Source: Simmondsia chinensis
Taxonomy: Eukaryota; Streptophyta; Magnoliopsida; Caryophyllales; Simmondsiaceae
Length of the DNA: 64,000 nucleotides
Assembly: GCA_018398585.1 (NCBI GenBank)
Contig: JAGTTD010000019.1
Span: 10,005,838 to 10,069,837, forward strand
Direction of reading: 5' to 3'
Below the pieces are notes generated by a model, which was not told where the DNA came from, ran no database searches, and saw only the letters and a program-made list of their open reading frames with translations. Below, in pieces: positions 12,053 through 23,669 of the stretch. Within the stretch, counting starts at the first letter, position 1; every line of letters starts with the position of its first letter. The position numbers and the translations under genes were made by a program.

Positions 12053-12215
12053 TTGTTGTAAATAATAAGTGAACCAATACAAGAGACCTCTATTTATAGG
12101 GAGGTCAAGGCAAGTAAAATACAAAAGGACCCTTGAGACATATAACTAGAATAAAGAGTAGGAAAGTAAAAACAATAAACCCTAGAAGGACTTTCCTATA
12201 CTAGCTATTCTAATA
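12053..12215 (-). repeat. Copia 1 3' LTR (truncated)
   Basis: The plus strand from ttgttgtaaataata to ctattctaata is a close copy of 17363-17525. On the minus strand it begins TATTAGAATAG straight after the purine tract. About 30 bp present in the 5' LTR (17333-17362) is missing here. Confidence 0.88.
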
Positions 12216-12230
12216 GGCCCCCTCATTCTG
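12216..12230 (-). other. Copia 1 polypurine tract
   Basis: The minus strand reads CAGAATGAGGGGGCC immediately before the 3' LTR, the expected place for the plus-strand primer of a copia element. Confidence 0.65.
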
Positions 12231-12329
12231 AACGGAGCAGAGTGATGTAAAGATTGTTCTTATGGTAGTGAAATAGATCCACAGATAGTCCTTTTGTGAA
12301 GATGTCAGCAATTTGTCTCGTTGTTGGAG

Positions 12330-13760
12330 TGTGGAGGACTTAGAGATCACCTTTGACTACTTTTTCCTAAACATAGTGAAAATCAATATCCACATGTTTT
12401 CTATGATCATTTGAGACCGTGTTGGCAGTAAGGTATGAAGTGGAAATGTCGTCGTAATAGAGCTTGATTGGTCATAGGTGTTCGAGGCAATGGTCACGGA
12501 TGAGGTAGCGACTCCAATCACACTCAGCAATGGCTTTTGTAGCTGCATGGTACTTAGATTCAGTGTTGGACTTGGAGATAGTGGCTTGCTTTTTGGCTGG
12601 CCAAAAGATGAGATTTGGCCCAAGGAAGAGGGCATAACCAGCGGTTGAGCGTCGAGTATCAAGACATCCTCCCTAATTAGTATCAGTGTAGATGGTGATA
12701 GAGTTGCATGATTTGAGAATGATGGATAGACCATGGTCGGGAGTGCTTTTGAGATAGCGGAGAATGCACTTGACAACTGACCAATGGTTAGTTCTGGGAG
12801 CATGCATGAATTGAGAAACAAGGTTAACAGCAAAACATATGTCTGGATGAGTCATAGATAAGTAATGGAGTGCACCCACAACACTCCGATATTCAGTAGC
12901 ATCCGCTAGTAAGTCACCATCGGTGAGCAAGAGGTGAACACGGGCCGGAATAGAAGTTCTAATAGGTTTGGCATCTTGCATGTTATTTTTGGTTAGGAGA
13001 TCAATGATGTAGCAGTGTTGAGAGAGAAAGAGGCTTGAGGGTGTTCGTTTTGCTTCAATGCCTAGAAAATAGTGTAAAGGGCCAAGATCTTTCACTCTGA
13101 ATTGGGAGGATAAATTTTGGATACAACTTATGAGTGGGGCATTGGAGGATCCGGTTAGAATGAAGTCATCCACAAAAAGAAGAAGGAAAATGATGTAGTT
13201 GTTAGTTTTGAGAGTGAATAGTGAGGGGTCCACACGACTACAACTGAACCCAAGTCTTAATAAAAAGGAGCTAAACCTTTGAAACCAAGCTCTTGGTGCT
13301 TGTTCTAAGTCGTAGAGAGCCTTGCGTAAGAGACACATATGAGTTGAAAATTTTAGATGAATAAAGCCCTGGTTGCTTCATATAAACTTCTTCCTTTAAG
13401 AAACCATTTAGGAATGCATTATTATTATGTAGATGGTGTATGGGGTAGTTTTTGGAAATAGATAGTGAAAGTATAAAGCAAATAGTGGCATGTTTGACTA
13501 TGGGGCTGAAGGTCTCTCGAAAGTCAATTCCTGCATGTTAGTGGAAGCCTGGTGTAACAAGGCGAGCTTTAAAACGGTCAACAGAGCCATTAGCTTTATA
13601 TTTCACACGATATTTCCATACTCTTTCTTCCTACTAGGTTCGTAGAATGGTCATAAGGGACTAAGTCCCATGCGCAATTTTGAATTAAAGCATTAAATTA
13701 GTCTGCCATGGCTTCTTGCCATTGAGGGTTCCTTATTACCTGAGAATAGCATGTTGGTTC
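12330..13760 (-). pseudogene. Copia 1 reverse transcriptase and RNase H
   Basis: The best frame (13338-12673, 221 codons) is a copia RT: LLRKALYDLEQAPRAWF, LLLFVDDFILTG with the catalytic FVDD intact, and LGPLHYFLGIE. It continues to HPDICFAVNLVSQFMHAPR and CILRYLKSTP. RNase H continues to about 12330, reading through several stops and at least one frame change, with recognisable DTRRSTAGYALFLG and a degenerate terminal KHVDIDFH segment. The upstream RT (13339-13760) is shifted among frames. Copia RT converts element RNA to cDNA; this copy cannot make a full product. Confidence 0.85.
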
Positions 13761-15360
13761 CTATATCAAAGTTATGGATGCTAAGGACAACAGATATTTT
13801 GTTTTACAAATGCCATCTTTAAGTCGAGTGCGCATTGGGTGAATGTTTATAGGGCCTACGGGTGCGACATAGTTATCATGAGCGAGAGGGGTGGGCTGTG
13901 GTGGGTGGTCCTCAGTGAGGGTCCCATGATGTTGAGTGTGGGTGAGAGGAGATGTCCCTAAGGCTAGTGTGGGGACATTGGGCAGTACCGCAGCTAGGCA
14001 CATGGGTGGCTTGTGGGTTCGGGTGTCTGGAACGCGTGATGGTGCAGCAACCGTGGGGGAGGTGGGGGAAGCCAAGCTGGTGATGTTAACGTAGGAGCTA
14101 CAGCATTTGTAATGGGTTCGGATGGGACTGTAATGGGGCCAGATGAGGCTGCAGTAGCTATACTCTATGAGGTAGGGGTGATGCTCATGTTCGGGTGCCC
14201 ACTTATGTGGTGTACCTCGGGTTGGGGAATGGGTGTAGGGATAAGGGGAGGTAAATTGACTAAGGAGGGTGGTGAGGGAGGTGAAGTTAAGGCATGAGTT
14301 AGTTCATAAAATGAAAATTGTTGCTTATTGAAAATGACATCCCGACTTGTGTAAATTTTGTTTGTTTTAGGGTCAAAACAGCGACATCCTTTGTAGCACG
14401 CATCATATCCTAGGAAAATACAAGTGGACCTAGGGGCAAATTTTTGAATGGCACGTTGTGTGAGATTGGGATAACACTCACATCCAAAGACACAAAAAAT
14501 TTCGTAGTCCGGAATTTTGTTGAAAAGTTTTTCAAAAGGTGAGAGATTAGAAACATTGGGGTTGGAAGATCGTTGATTATAAAACACACAGTGCAAACGG
14601 CATCATCCCAAAAACGATAAGATAGCTGAGCTTGTATTAAAAGTGTGCGTGCCATTTCACATAAGTGTCGATGCTTTCGTCCTGCCACCCCATTTTTTTG
14701 TGGTGTATCAGGACAAGATAAACAAAAATGGATCCCATGTGTATGACAGAGGCTAGCCATACGTTTATGGTGAAATTCTTGTCCACCATCGCTTTGGAAA
14801 ATTTTTGTTTTTAGGCCAAATTGGTTTTCAACAAAATTTTGAATTTTGTGAAGTGACCATAGATTTTAGATTTTGAGTCACATCGGATATAGCCGTGTAA
14901 ATCTAGAAAAATTAGCCACAAAAATTACATAATATTTGCGTGTAAAAGTAGAATAAATAGGGGATTGCCACACATCAGAGTGAATTAGCTGTAATGGTGC
15001 ATTAGCGGAATGTATTATTCGTTCAAAAGGTAAACGATGGGCCTTACCCAAACAACAAGTACAAAAAACATTTGTAAAGCAAGAAGAAGAATTAATGTTG
15101 CGATTACATAAAACATTCAAAACATTACTACCTAGGTGTCCTAATCAATGATGCCATAGGTTCCCCAATTGCGTCTGTGCAACAAGGTCGGTTATGTGGG
15201 GGAGAAGCTATAAAGCGGTCCGTTACTACGCACTTGTAGAAAGGGCGTCGCCGTAGCTTTGTCCTTAACACAAAAATGATCTATGTAAAACTCAATTGTA
15301 CAATTGTTCTCATGGCACAATTTCTTAATAAAAAAGAGATTATGGGTTAGTTGTTGGACC
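13761..15360 (-). pseudogene. Copia 1 integrase
   Basis: Fragments in three frames rebuild a copia integrase region. A cysteine-bearing CCLGKAHRLPFE stretch and LIHSDVWQSP lie at 15120-14878. The DDE core remnant TPQKNGVAGRKHRHLCEMA lies near 14700, where the usual catalytic Glu of NGVAERK is Gly. The C-terminal PDYEIFCVFGCECYPNL and SRDVIFNKQQF follow at 14596-14165. A Pro-rich linker to RT covers 14075-13761. Strand transfer is not possible with the Glu lost. Confidence 0.8.
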
Positions 15361-15703
15361 AAAAAAACATTGTTGAGTTTAAGGGGCTTAAATGTAGTTT
15401 TAATAGATGAGGAACAACAAGAGTAATAGGTAATAAAACACCATCCCCAACATGAACACACTTATGACCCTTATATGGAAGAAGGTTACGAAGTATACTT
15501 GCAAGTGGTGTCATATGGTTCGATGCACCAGAATCGGAGTACCAATTGTAGTCGTTGGGATCGCTCATGGTCATGGCAAAGAAGGACGATGAAGGACTTG
15601 GATAAGATTTAGAGTCAAACCGATGTAGACATGATAGGACAGGGTGACCAACTTGAGAGCAAATCTGACACAGGCAAGTGTTGAACCCGTGGACCAATAC
15701 CAA
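15361..15703 (-). pseudogene. Copia 1 aspartic protease and pre-integrase domain
   Basis: The frame 15703-15347 carries YSDSGASNHMT, the copia protease active-site motif (near 15510-15540). A gag-pre-integrase segment with KGHKCVHVGDG follows. The C-terminal part is displaced into another frame around 15461-15192 (LNNVFLVQQLTHNLFFIKKL). Confidence 0.82.
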
Positions 15704-15943
15704 GTGGGCAGTGCGGATGGGGTGGGACCAAACTGACTAGAGCCTTGATCACTGGGTTGGTGTTGTCCTTAGTGGTTATGCGCATGTTAACCTTGGTTCC
15801 CATGTCGGCCTCCTCAACCTCCTTGGCATTTGTTACTCCCGTGTCCTCAACCGCGGCCTCCATGACCTTGGTTATGTCTTACATTTCCTATACATGCAAC
15901 TAGGGCATGATTGGGATCAGAGTTACAGCACGTTTGGTAGCCG

Positions 15944-17081
15944 TTATGGATGGATGGCCTCTTTGTTGAGAAAAGCAGTTTTAAGTTCTTCAAAATTTAA
16001 GGGGGAAAAGGTGTTTCTTATGAAAGTCAAAAAGGCAGTATATTCGGGTGGAAGACCGAATAATGCGTAGTGAGTGAAAGTCAAAAAGGCAGTATATTCG
16101 GGTGGAGGACCGAATAATGCGTAGTGAGTGAGTTCTCTGGTTGATATAGGGCAATCTATAGCAGTGAGGTCATCAGCCATGTTTTTAAGTTCATAGAAGT
16201 AAATGTCCATTATTTTGCCATCTTTACTATGGGTAGTGATTTGAGAGTGTAGGTCAAATTCTGTAGCCATTGAGTGATCCCTAAACCTCTTAGTGAGGGC
16301 ATCCCACATTGATTTTAAGGTTGGTTGTCAAACAATATCATTAAGGAGAGATCTTGAGAGAGTTGCAGGGATGCAGGAGCGGATTGTTTGGTCTGTTCGA
16401 ATCCATGTTAGGTATTCAGAGTTTAGTTCAAGTTGGCCAATAGAGTTGTTAATGTAAGAAGGGGGGTAGGGATAGGAGCCATGTATAAACCCTAATAGTT
16501 GATTAGCAACCAAAATCATATAAAATTGTTCACGCCAAGAAAGATAATCAATAATATTTTTGAGTTTGATTTTAACAATGCTAGAGATATTAGATAAGGG
16601 AAGTAAGAACAAGTGGGAGAGGGGAGAGGGGGGACCCACCGGTAGCAAAGGCAGCATAGCCAGTGGCCCATCCATGAACGCCGGTGACGAGGGCGGCCCA
16701 AATCCCCCACCAAGCAGTGAGTGGGGCGGCACTTCGGCACCAATGGGGATCGGACGAGACAAAGCGGGGTTTGGGATGCCCGATGTAAGTGTTTGGGTCA
16801 CTGTTGGCCTCACGGAGGGTGAAGGAGTATCGGAGATGGCGACACCGGCATCCATTACACCAAAGAGGGAAAGGGCTTACAATGGTGGTACCCATATGAG
16901 GGAGATTGGTCAGCATTTTTGTTTGTGGAGGAGGAGTGAATGGTTGGAATTGATGTGAGGGAAGTCCGGCCATCATGGGACTAGTGGTGGTAGCCACCAC
17001 ATCGTGAACGTTGGAGCCTATGGAGGCGTCCGGTTAGGGGTGGGTGGAGTTAGGGTGGGCGATGGGGGACGGGGATGACAT
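15944..17081 (-). pseudogene. Copia 1 gag
   Basis: The Met at 17081 opens a Ser/Pro-rich N-terminus with an early stop. The gag core follows in 16855-16328 (NIIDYLSWREQFYMILVANQ, EYLTWIRTDQ) and 16309-15944 (MWDALTKRF, GKIMDIYFYELKNMADDL). These are the UBN2/retrotran-gag features of plant copia nucleocapsid precursors. An 18-residue segment (THYALFGPPPEYTAFLTF) is repeated in tandem by a 54-bp duplication at 16026-16133. A nucleic-acid-binding tail lies near 15615-15863 in a shifted frame. Confidence 0.82.
16026..16133 (-). repeat. 54-bp tandem duplication in copia 1 gag
   Basis: Bases 16026-16079 and 16080-16133 are nearly identical (one or two differences by eye). The length is a multiple of three and the frame continues through both. 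Confidence 0.9.
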
Positions 17082-17320
17082 GGTTATGGTAAGCAGTAAA
17101 GTAAAAAGGAAAGTAAACAGGGTATAAGGAAACTAATATATTGCTCTATCAACTAAAAGAACTCTAGTTATTGAAAAAATTCAGAAGAAAAAAAAAATGA
17201 CTCTAATAAGAAGTTTAGAAAAGAGAAAAACATGAAAAAGAAAAAAAAATCAGAAATAAATTTGAATTAAGGATGAAGTAAGGAGAGAGGATCGGGAGCA
17301 CAATTTTCAATAAGAAAAGC

Positions 17321-17332
17321 GCTCTAACACCG
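17321..17332 (-). other. Copia 1 primer-binding site (degenerate tRNA-Met)
   Basis: The minus strand reads CGGTGTTAGAGC directly after the LTR end TTTCTCACA, 9 of 12 matches to TGGTATCAGAGC. Position next to the LTR supports the call. Confidence 0.7.
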
Positions 17333-17518
17333 TGTGAGAAATAACAAACATCCAAAGAACTCTTGTTGTAAATAATAAATGAGTCAATACAAGAGACCTC
17401 TATTTATAGGGAGGTCAAGATAAGTAGGGTACAAAAGGATCCTTGAGACATATAACTAGGATAAAGGGTAGGAAAGTAATAGCAATAAACCCTAAAAGGA
17501 CTTTCCTATACTAGCTAC

Positions 17519-17525
<7 letters not shown>
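17333..17525 (-). repeat. Copia 1 5' LTR
   Basis: A 193-bp LTR. On the minus strand it runs from TATTAGAGTAGC to TTTCTCACA, that is TA...CA rather than the usual TG...CA. The minus strand contains CTATAAATAGAGG (plus strand cctctatttatag near 17398), a good TATA box for element transcription. Confidence 0.85.

Positions 17526-17566
<41 letters not shown>
17526..17566. repeat. (TA)n microsatellite
   Basis: About 20 TA dinucleotides directly adjoin the copia 1 LTR. Confidence 0.95.
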
Positions 17567-17570
<4 letters not shown>

Positions 17571-17994
17571 GTATAAATTAAATACATAAAATGGGCTAGA
17601 ATTGCTAATATTGGATTGAGACACAGAAAAGTAATTTATGTAGGAAGGAGAGGTCCCTGTTATACGAATATAATATTTGAATATGAAAATGCTTTCTCCC
17701 TAAGATTTAATAACCCATACGCATCAGACCCCAATATGTATAGCAACTAAAAGTCAAACTTCAATTACCATAGCTACAGTGTTTTAGGAAAGTGGGAAGG
17801 AAGAAATATGAATAAAGATAAGAAAGGTTTTCCAAATCTTGTTCACTGTTTTTCAGATTTCTGATCTTAAATTTATACACAAAATATATAACAAATAATG
17901 TCAAAATATCTCCAAAACATCAATTTGTTTTAGCACATGCGTGAAAGCTTAAATCCCTGAAAATATGCTTTTTGCATCCTGGTTTTTTTTTTTA

Positions 17995-18523
17995 ACTGAA
18001 AACTACTTATGTTTTAGGTGAGTTATCATAAAGTCCTCTAACATTTTTAATTTTATAAAGTCACGCCTAAACTTTTAAAAAAAAAATTAATATCACACCT
18101 AATACAGATACCATTAACTTTCCGCCAAATAAAATGTTGTGTTTTGTAGTATAAAAGCATCAAAATATCAATTTTGACTTAATTAATTAAATTATATTAA
18201 GTAATATATTTTTAAAATGATGAAATTACCTTTCTCCTTTGAATTTGTAAAATTGTTAAGGGTTCAAAGCACTGCTATATGCTTTTGCTGCCAAAAAAGT
18301 TAGAATTGTTTTTTACTTAAAAACTTTTTTATAATTCATTGACAAAAAAACAAGTTTTCTTGAGGATAGTTTGGTAATTTTGTATTTATTTTAACTAAAA
18401 GTTAAAGATACCTGAATTATGTATGACATTAAAATTTTTTTATAAGTTTAGGTGTGACTTTAAAAAATTAGAAAAGTTGGGTTGTTTTCTAGCATCTCAC
18501 CTAAACTATAGGTGGTTTTAAGT
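17995..18523. mobile_element. Foldback MITE, about 0.53 kb
   Basis: The first about 115 bp (17995-18112) and the last about 115 bp (18407-18523) are imperfect inverted copies. Outer ends read actgaaaactact and, in reverse complement, acttaaaaccacc. Both arms then read TTAGGTGAG and later AAAGTCACNCCTAAACTT. The AT-rich centre has no ORF, and poly-T/poly-A lies outside both ends. No clear target duplication or superfamily signature is seen. Confidence 0.75.
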
Positions 18524-19139
18524 ATTAAAAAAAAAATTGTTATCTTCTAATAAGTTGTAGATAGCATAGACAATTAAATTGTCACGTATAAATTTTAAAT
18601 AAGTTAATAAATTAAATTGAGTTGAGTGAATCCAATTTGACCTCTAAAGAATTAATAATATTAAAAATAAAAAATTTGGGAAATACTTAAAATGTCGCTC
18701 TTGTTTTGGGACGGTTTTCTCTTTAAATAGAGCATCCATTCTTCATTTGAGTGGATCAAAAATGAAAGCGGAGAGAAAAAGAAGACTTCATAAAATTCTC
18801 TCAGCCAAACCTTCAAAACAAAAACTCTTTCTTCAATTTAAAGATCAAGCCCTTGGCTCTCTACACTGATGAAGAAATCTCTTGATCGAGATCCAGCCTC
18901 GTGTCCTTGTTAAGAAACCAAGTTCATCGTTGGTGTTCCTCGGTGCAAAGCTTAAGGAGATTGAATCAGAGTATTTTTCATATATTTTTCCTTAATATAT
19001 GTATGAAAAGATTGTAACCTTTATTTTTTGAAGATATACAAAGAAATTTTATTTTGTGGTGCAATTTTAGTTTTTTTATTTGAATTTAATAGTTACAAAT
19101 TCAGCCGCCTAGTAGGACTTTCTCCACCTTTCATCTCTT
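18524..19139. other. Non-coding; possible gypsy 1 LTR/leader
   Basis: AT-rich sequence with no coding frame. From about 18715 a cttTAAATAgagc TATA-like motif precedes a long untranslated leader leading into gypsy 1 gag, so 18700-19100 may be the end of a 5' LTR. No second LTR copy was found to prove this. Confidence 0.35.
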
Positions 19140-21972
19140 TCTCCAAAAATTCAAATGTCACTCAAGAAAAACACCTCCCGAAGTTCTCAGTAAGCTAAAG
19201 AATTGATGGCTTACAAGTTTGCTTCTATTGCTACTGCTGTTGGCAACCTCGGCATTTGAGTTACAACAAGAAGAAAACTAAAGCTATCAATCCTCTCCTC
19301 TATTCCAAGACACCTTCCGATGGTTTGAATTCCTGTCAGGATTCACCTGTATTTAAGTCCCGACAAGACGTAGAAATCCAAGGTTTTATGGGAGCAGTAT
19401 GTCAACTCGTTTCAATCAAACATTCCTACCAATCATGTGAGCCAATGAATGAGGATGATAGGGGTGGTTCATTGCCCACATCACCACAAAGGAAAACCAT
19501 TGAATCTGTTGGGTCAACTGGAGTGCCTGAAATTGTAACTAGTGTCATCCCCATCTAGGAGCAACTAGCCAAGTTGCAAGAGATGGTGGAAAATCTCAGT
19601 AGGGATGTTACCGAGAAAGATGTGCAGATCCATAAGCAAAACCTCCAAATTGCTTCTTTGCACAATAAAATTTCTTAGAATGAATCCAAGAAGAACATCA
19701 AGAAGACTATTGTTGATAATGACGATTCTAGTTCTGATAACAAAGAAGTATCCGCAAATCCTCCAAATTTTATTGCCTTCCCAAAGCCTATGCCACTCTA
19801 GAGTCTACATCACTTTTCGCCGTATCGATCCAATAGATTCAAGAATTCATTGCCAAAGCTCAGATGGGTGGTACATCTTAAGGTAACCATCGATACCATA
19901 AGTCATACACTCAAAAGATTGACAACCTCAGGATGCCTACTAGTTATCAACCACCAAAATTCCAGCAACTTGAAGGGAAAGGTAACCCTTGCCAACACAT
20001 TGCTCATTTTGTGGAGATACGTAGCAACACTAGGACTAATGGTGACCTGCTGGTGAAGCAATTTGTGCGTTCCCTTAAGGTACCACTTTTGATTGGTACA
20101 CTGATCTTGAGTTAAAATCCATTGATAGCTGGGACTAGATGGAAAATGGGTTCCTCAATAGGTTTTATAGAACTCTTAGCACTATCTCCTTGGTTGAACT
20201 CGTGAACATAAAGCATTGGAAGGATGAACCAGTGATTGACTACATTCAGCACTGGCATGCTCTGAGCTAGGATTGTAGGGACTATCTTTCAAAAACTTTG
20301 ACGATTGACATGTGCACTCAAGGTATGAAGTTGGAATTGTCCTACATCCTGCAAGCGTTGAACACAAGAATCTTTGAGGAGTTAATGACCCAAGCGCAAG
20401 ACATTAAAGTAAACTTGGCAAATCATGGTGGCACAACCTCTTTAGTTCCCAGCATTAAGAAGGACCGATGGGAGGGAAAGAAAGCTAAGAAGTCGGCCAA
20501 GCCTACTGTGAATAAGACTTTGGTTGTAAACGCAACTCCAGTAAAAAATCACTAGCATGCCAAGAGGAGCTGAAGAGAAGGTGGTCCCTTGGCCAAGACA
20601 AGCTAAAAGGAAGAGACCAACACTAAAAGACTTGTAGCAATAAGTGTACCCATTCCCTAACTCTGACCTTCCAGGAATGCTTAATGATTTGCTTGAAAAG
20701 AATCTCACCAAAATGTCCTAATGAGATAAATCGGACCTCTGACCCAAATATTGAAAGAATCATTGTGTGATCAGCCACCCAGTTGAAAAATCATCACTTT
20801 GAAAGAACGCATCATGTAGTTGGTAAATAATGGGAAGATCATCATCAAGTTTAAGGATATAGCTGAAGTCAACCACGCTTCCACCATTTCGGGACCGTTC
20901 TAAGCCCGATGCCATTACCACCTTCAATGCCCTCAACTTACCATGAGCCCCAACAAAAGCAAAGTTTCTACACCATTTAATTTGGAAGTCTAGAGTCTTG
21001 ATGATTCAAGTTCAAGAAGAGTTCCTAGGTTAAGAATAATTAAATAAGGCCGAAGGACATGTGGAAAATGACAGAGAAGGCTAGATTCTTATCATTTGTA
21101 AGAAGTACAGGAGGAAGTCTCGCCCTCCTCAGCCTCTGCGAAAGAGAAAAAACAATTAAGAGGAAGCCCCACCATAAGAGAAAAGGAAAGAACAAAAAGC
21201 TGAAGGCTAAAAAGCAACAGGTAATGCCCATTGACCTCTTGAAGCAGAAGTCATGCAACCTAGTTACCCTTGAGGAGTTCTTTCCCAAAAAGTTACTTCG
21301 AAGTAGCCACATTCAAAGTGACAACTTATTTAGAACTCCCTGAGATAGAGGAAGCACCAATCCATGAGATAGAGACCTAGAGAAAGAAGCAAAAATCCTT
21401 GCCATTCTTCAGGCATTGCCAGAGCATCTGCGTTGGCACTAAATCCTTCAACTGTTGAATAAACTACACACAAATGTAGTTGAAACTATTGAGAATCTAG
21501 CTCTTTACACTTCTAAAATTAGGAAAGATGAGACACCATATCAGTGAGGTGCACGACATGTCTTGTAGTTTTATCCATCACATATGGAAACTTGCGACTC
21601 GGCTCAAAACCTCATAACCACCCTTTTGATTGATGAGCATAAAGTCAACCGTATTTAGATTGATGGCAAGTCAGGCATAAAAATCATGCCAAAAACCACA
21701 ATGAGACAGCTTGGCATTTCCATTGAAGAGCTTTCAAATAGTAGATTGCCGATTCAAGGTTTCAACCTCAATACTGAACGATATGATTGCGACTACCCTC
21801 TTCCACGTCGTTGACTCAAAGACAACATACAATATGTTGCTCTGACGCCCTTGGATCCATGAAAATGGTGTTGTGGCTTCCACCCTTCATCGGTGCTTGA
21901 AATACTTTAGAAATGGGAGTGAAAGGAGAGTCGATGCTGACTCCAAATCCTTTTCTATGGCTGAGGCTAAAG
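19140..21972 (+). pseudogene. Ty3/gypsy element 1: gag and protease region, 5' part
   Basis: Frames on the plus strand give a gypsy gag of a type abundant in eudicots. It opens near 19205 with a stop-interrupted N-terminus (19256-19558). Next is the capsid core with IDNLRMPTSYQPPKFQQLEG and HIAHFVEI near 19915-20030, then LVKQFVRSLK, MCTQGMKLELSYILQA (20298 on) and a basic tail. 21059-21343 is a Lys-rich segment. 21340-21972 is a protease/linker region with many stops, ending in GVVASTLHRCLKYFRNG and a SMAEA segment. The element is cut at 21972 by hAT 1 and resumes at 29152. Confidence 0.8.
21965..21972. repeat. hAT 1 target-site duplication, left copy
   Basis: ggctaaag here pairs with agctaagg at 29152-29159 (6 of 8 identical). 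Eight bases is the hAT length. Removing the insert and one copy restores a continuous gypsy reading frame (MAEA joined to KALLANARY). Confidence 0.7.
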
Positions 21973-22390
21973 TTTGCCAGTGGGCCGGGTCAGCCCGCAA
22001 CCCAGCCCAACCCGCTACTGTAGTAGGCCGGGTAAGGCCTGGGCCTATTGGGGGGCTTCTGCTCCCCAAACGGCTATATCAGGCGGGCAACCCCATTAAA
22101 TATTAACAAAAAAATTTCTAAGTTTTTTTCCTATAAATGATAACCTCATTTTCTTATTTCACCACACAACAATCTCTCTAATTCTCTCTTCTCTACTTAC
22201 TTTACTTACAACTTGCTCTAAATTTCTTAAGTTTGAAGTTGCAACTATGTTCTGCTCATAGAATTGTGTAGAAGTTCGACTTTTAGTTTTCGCTTCGGTA
22301 AATTTAGTATCGAAATTTTATTTGTTTGTCATTTTTATTTTCTTAACTTGCATTCTTACTTATATTTTCTAATTATAAATTAACAATATC

Positions 22391-23655
22391 ATGGCTCATA
22401 ATTCATCTTCATCTGGAGCTGGTCGATCTAGTTCTAGCTCTTACCGATTGCCTAAAGCTCTTAGAATAGTTGGGCTTAATACTAAGGAACGGGAATTTTT
22501 GCAACCCGGTCTATCATCTCCCTACACAGATACCTTAAGTTAGGAATAAGAGCAGCACTCCGAGGAGGATTATCTTGAATCGGGTGGCGCGGGATGTTCT
22601 CAAAGCGAACCCATACCCACCACCAATGAAACTGAAACCTACACCACTAGTGGGAGGCGTAATACCAGCAACATATGGAACCACTTCACACTAGATCGCG
22701 AACATAATATAGCATATTGTAAATTATATCATCCTCCGAAAGTTTTCAGTCATGCACGTGGTGGTGGGACATGCATGTTAAAAAGCCACCTAATAAAAAG
22801 CCACCCCGAATTATACGCTGATGCAACCCAACAAACTCTAGTACAGTAAGCGACTGGTACGGCTGCTAACTTTAGGTTTTCACAGGAAAATAATGGACAT
22901 GAATTAGTAAGATACGTTGTTGGGGCTCAAAAGCCATATAACAACCGTTAAGACCCTAGATTCGTCCGGTACTGTCAAAACGTGTTAAAGCCCGCCGCTG
23001 TAGGGGTTTCTCGGAACACTTTCAAGCAGGACGCATTTAAAGAATTTGTAAATATGAAAATGAGCCATAAGATATGATAAGGACGAACACGAGCATGTTC
23101 TCATTGACGTCCAACACATGAAAGTCGAAATCAGGTGTGCCTTTCTTGTGTATAACGGCACATTGGATTAATTATTCCTTTGTCATGTAAAAACGAATAA
23201 TTGCTTTTATAGAATTTGAATATCCCCACACTGGTCAGGAAATCACGGGTACTATTATGGAGGCATGCCATCAATGGGGGCTACAGCGCAAAATTTCTGG
23301 CATTATTTTTGATAATGCTTTAAACGGCACTTCTGTAAAACAATTAATTAGGCATATGAGACTCATGTTAGATGGGAAATGTCTCAATTTATGTTGCATA
23401 TGTCATATTCTACATTTAATGATAATGGATGGTTTGGAGCTTATAGATTCTTCTCTTGCGTCTTTAAGAGAAGTAATCATAGCAATTAAATCATCTAGAG
23501 CTAGGAAAAGAAGATTTAAACTTCTTTGTAAGATGCATGGTATTCCTTTAAGACAATTTAAATTAGATACACAAACTAGGCGGCTATTCACAGTCAGGAT
23601 GTTAGAAAGAATATTGCCATACAAAGATGTTTTAATTGAATTTGTGCAGGACAGC
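22391..23655 (+). pseudogene. hAT 1 transposase, N-terminal part
   Basis: ATG at 22391 opens MAHNSSSSGAGRSSSSS, the same start as hAT 2 transposase. A stop-containing acidic region and a BED-type zinc finger remnant follow (IWNHFTLDREHN with IKSHPE), then RFSQENNGHELV. The catalytic region is frame-shifted (149-codon frame at 23257-23706). The Asp of FDNALNG and the C-x2-H of CCICHILHLM are present. The RW motif is lost (QTRRLF where hAT 2 has QTRWSS). The LINE cuts the frame after VQDSHSDLR. Confidence 0.82.
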
Positions 23656-23669
23656 CATTCAGATCTAAG
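23656..23669. repeat. RTE LINE target-site duplication, left copy
   Basis: cattcagatctaag is repeated exactly at 27848-27861. A 14-bp duplication is typical of target-primed reverse transcription. Joining at it restores the hAT transposase frame. Confidence 0.9.

Larger units (their letters stand above)
12053..17525 (-). mobile_element. Ty1/copia LTR retrotransposon 1 (defective)
   Basis: A 5.5-kb element on the minus strand with similar terminal repeats (17333-17525 and 12053-12215), a primer site next to the 5' LTR and a purine-rich tract before the 3' LTR. The order gag, protease, integrase, RT, RNase H is the copia order. The polyprotein is broken by many stops and shifts. The 3' LTR lacks about 30 bp at the edge facing the pararetrovirus, and the 5' LTR abuts a (TA)n microsatellite, so no target duplication can be read. 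Confidence 0.9.

Noticed and set aside
14112..14297. Plus-strand ORFs over the copia 1 integrase/linker
   Set aside because: Antisense to recognisable integrase and linker sequence.
21059..21343. Possible nuclear Lys-rich host protein
   Set aside because: In line with the gypsy 1 gag/protease frames on both sides and best explained as the basic tail of that element.
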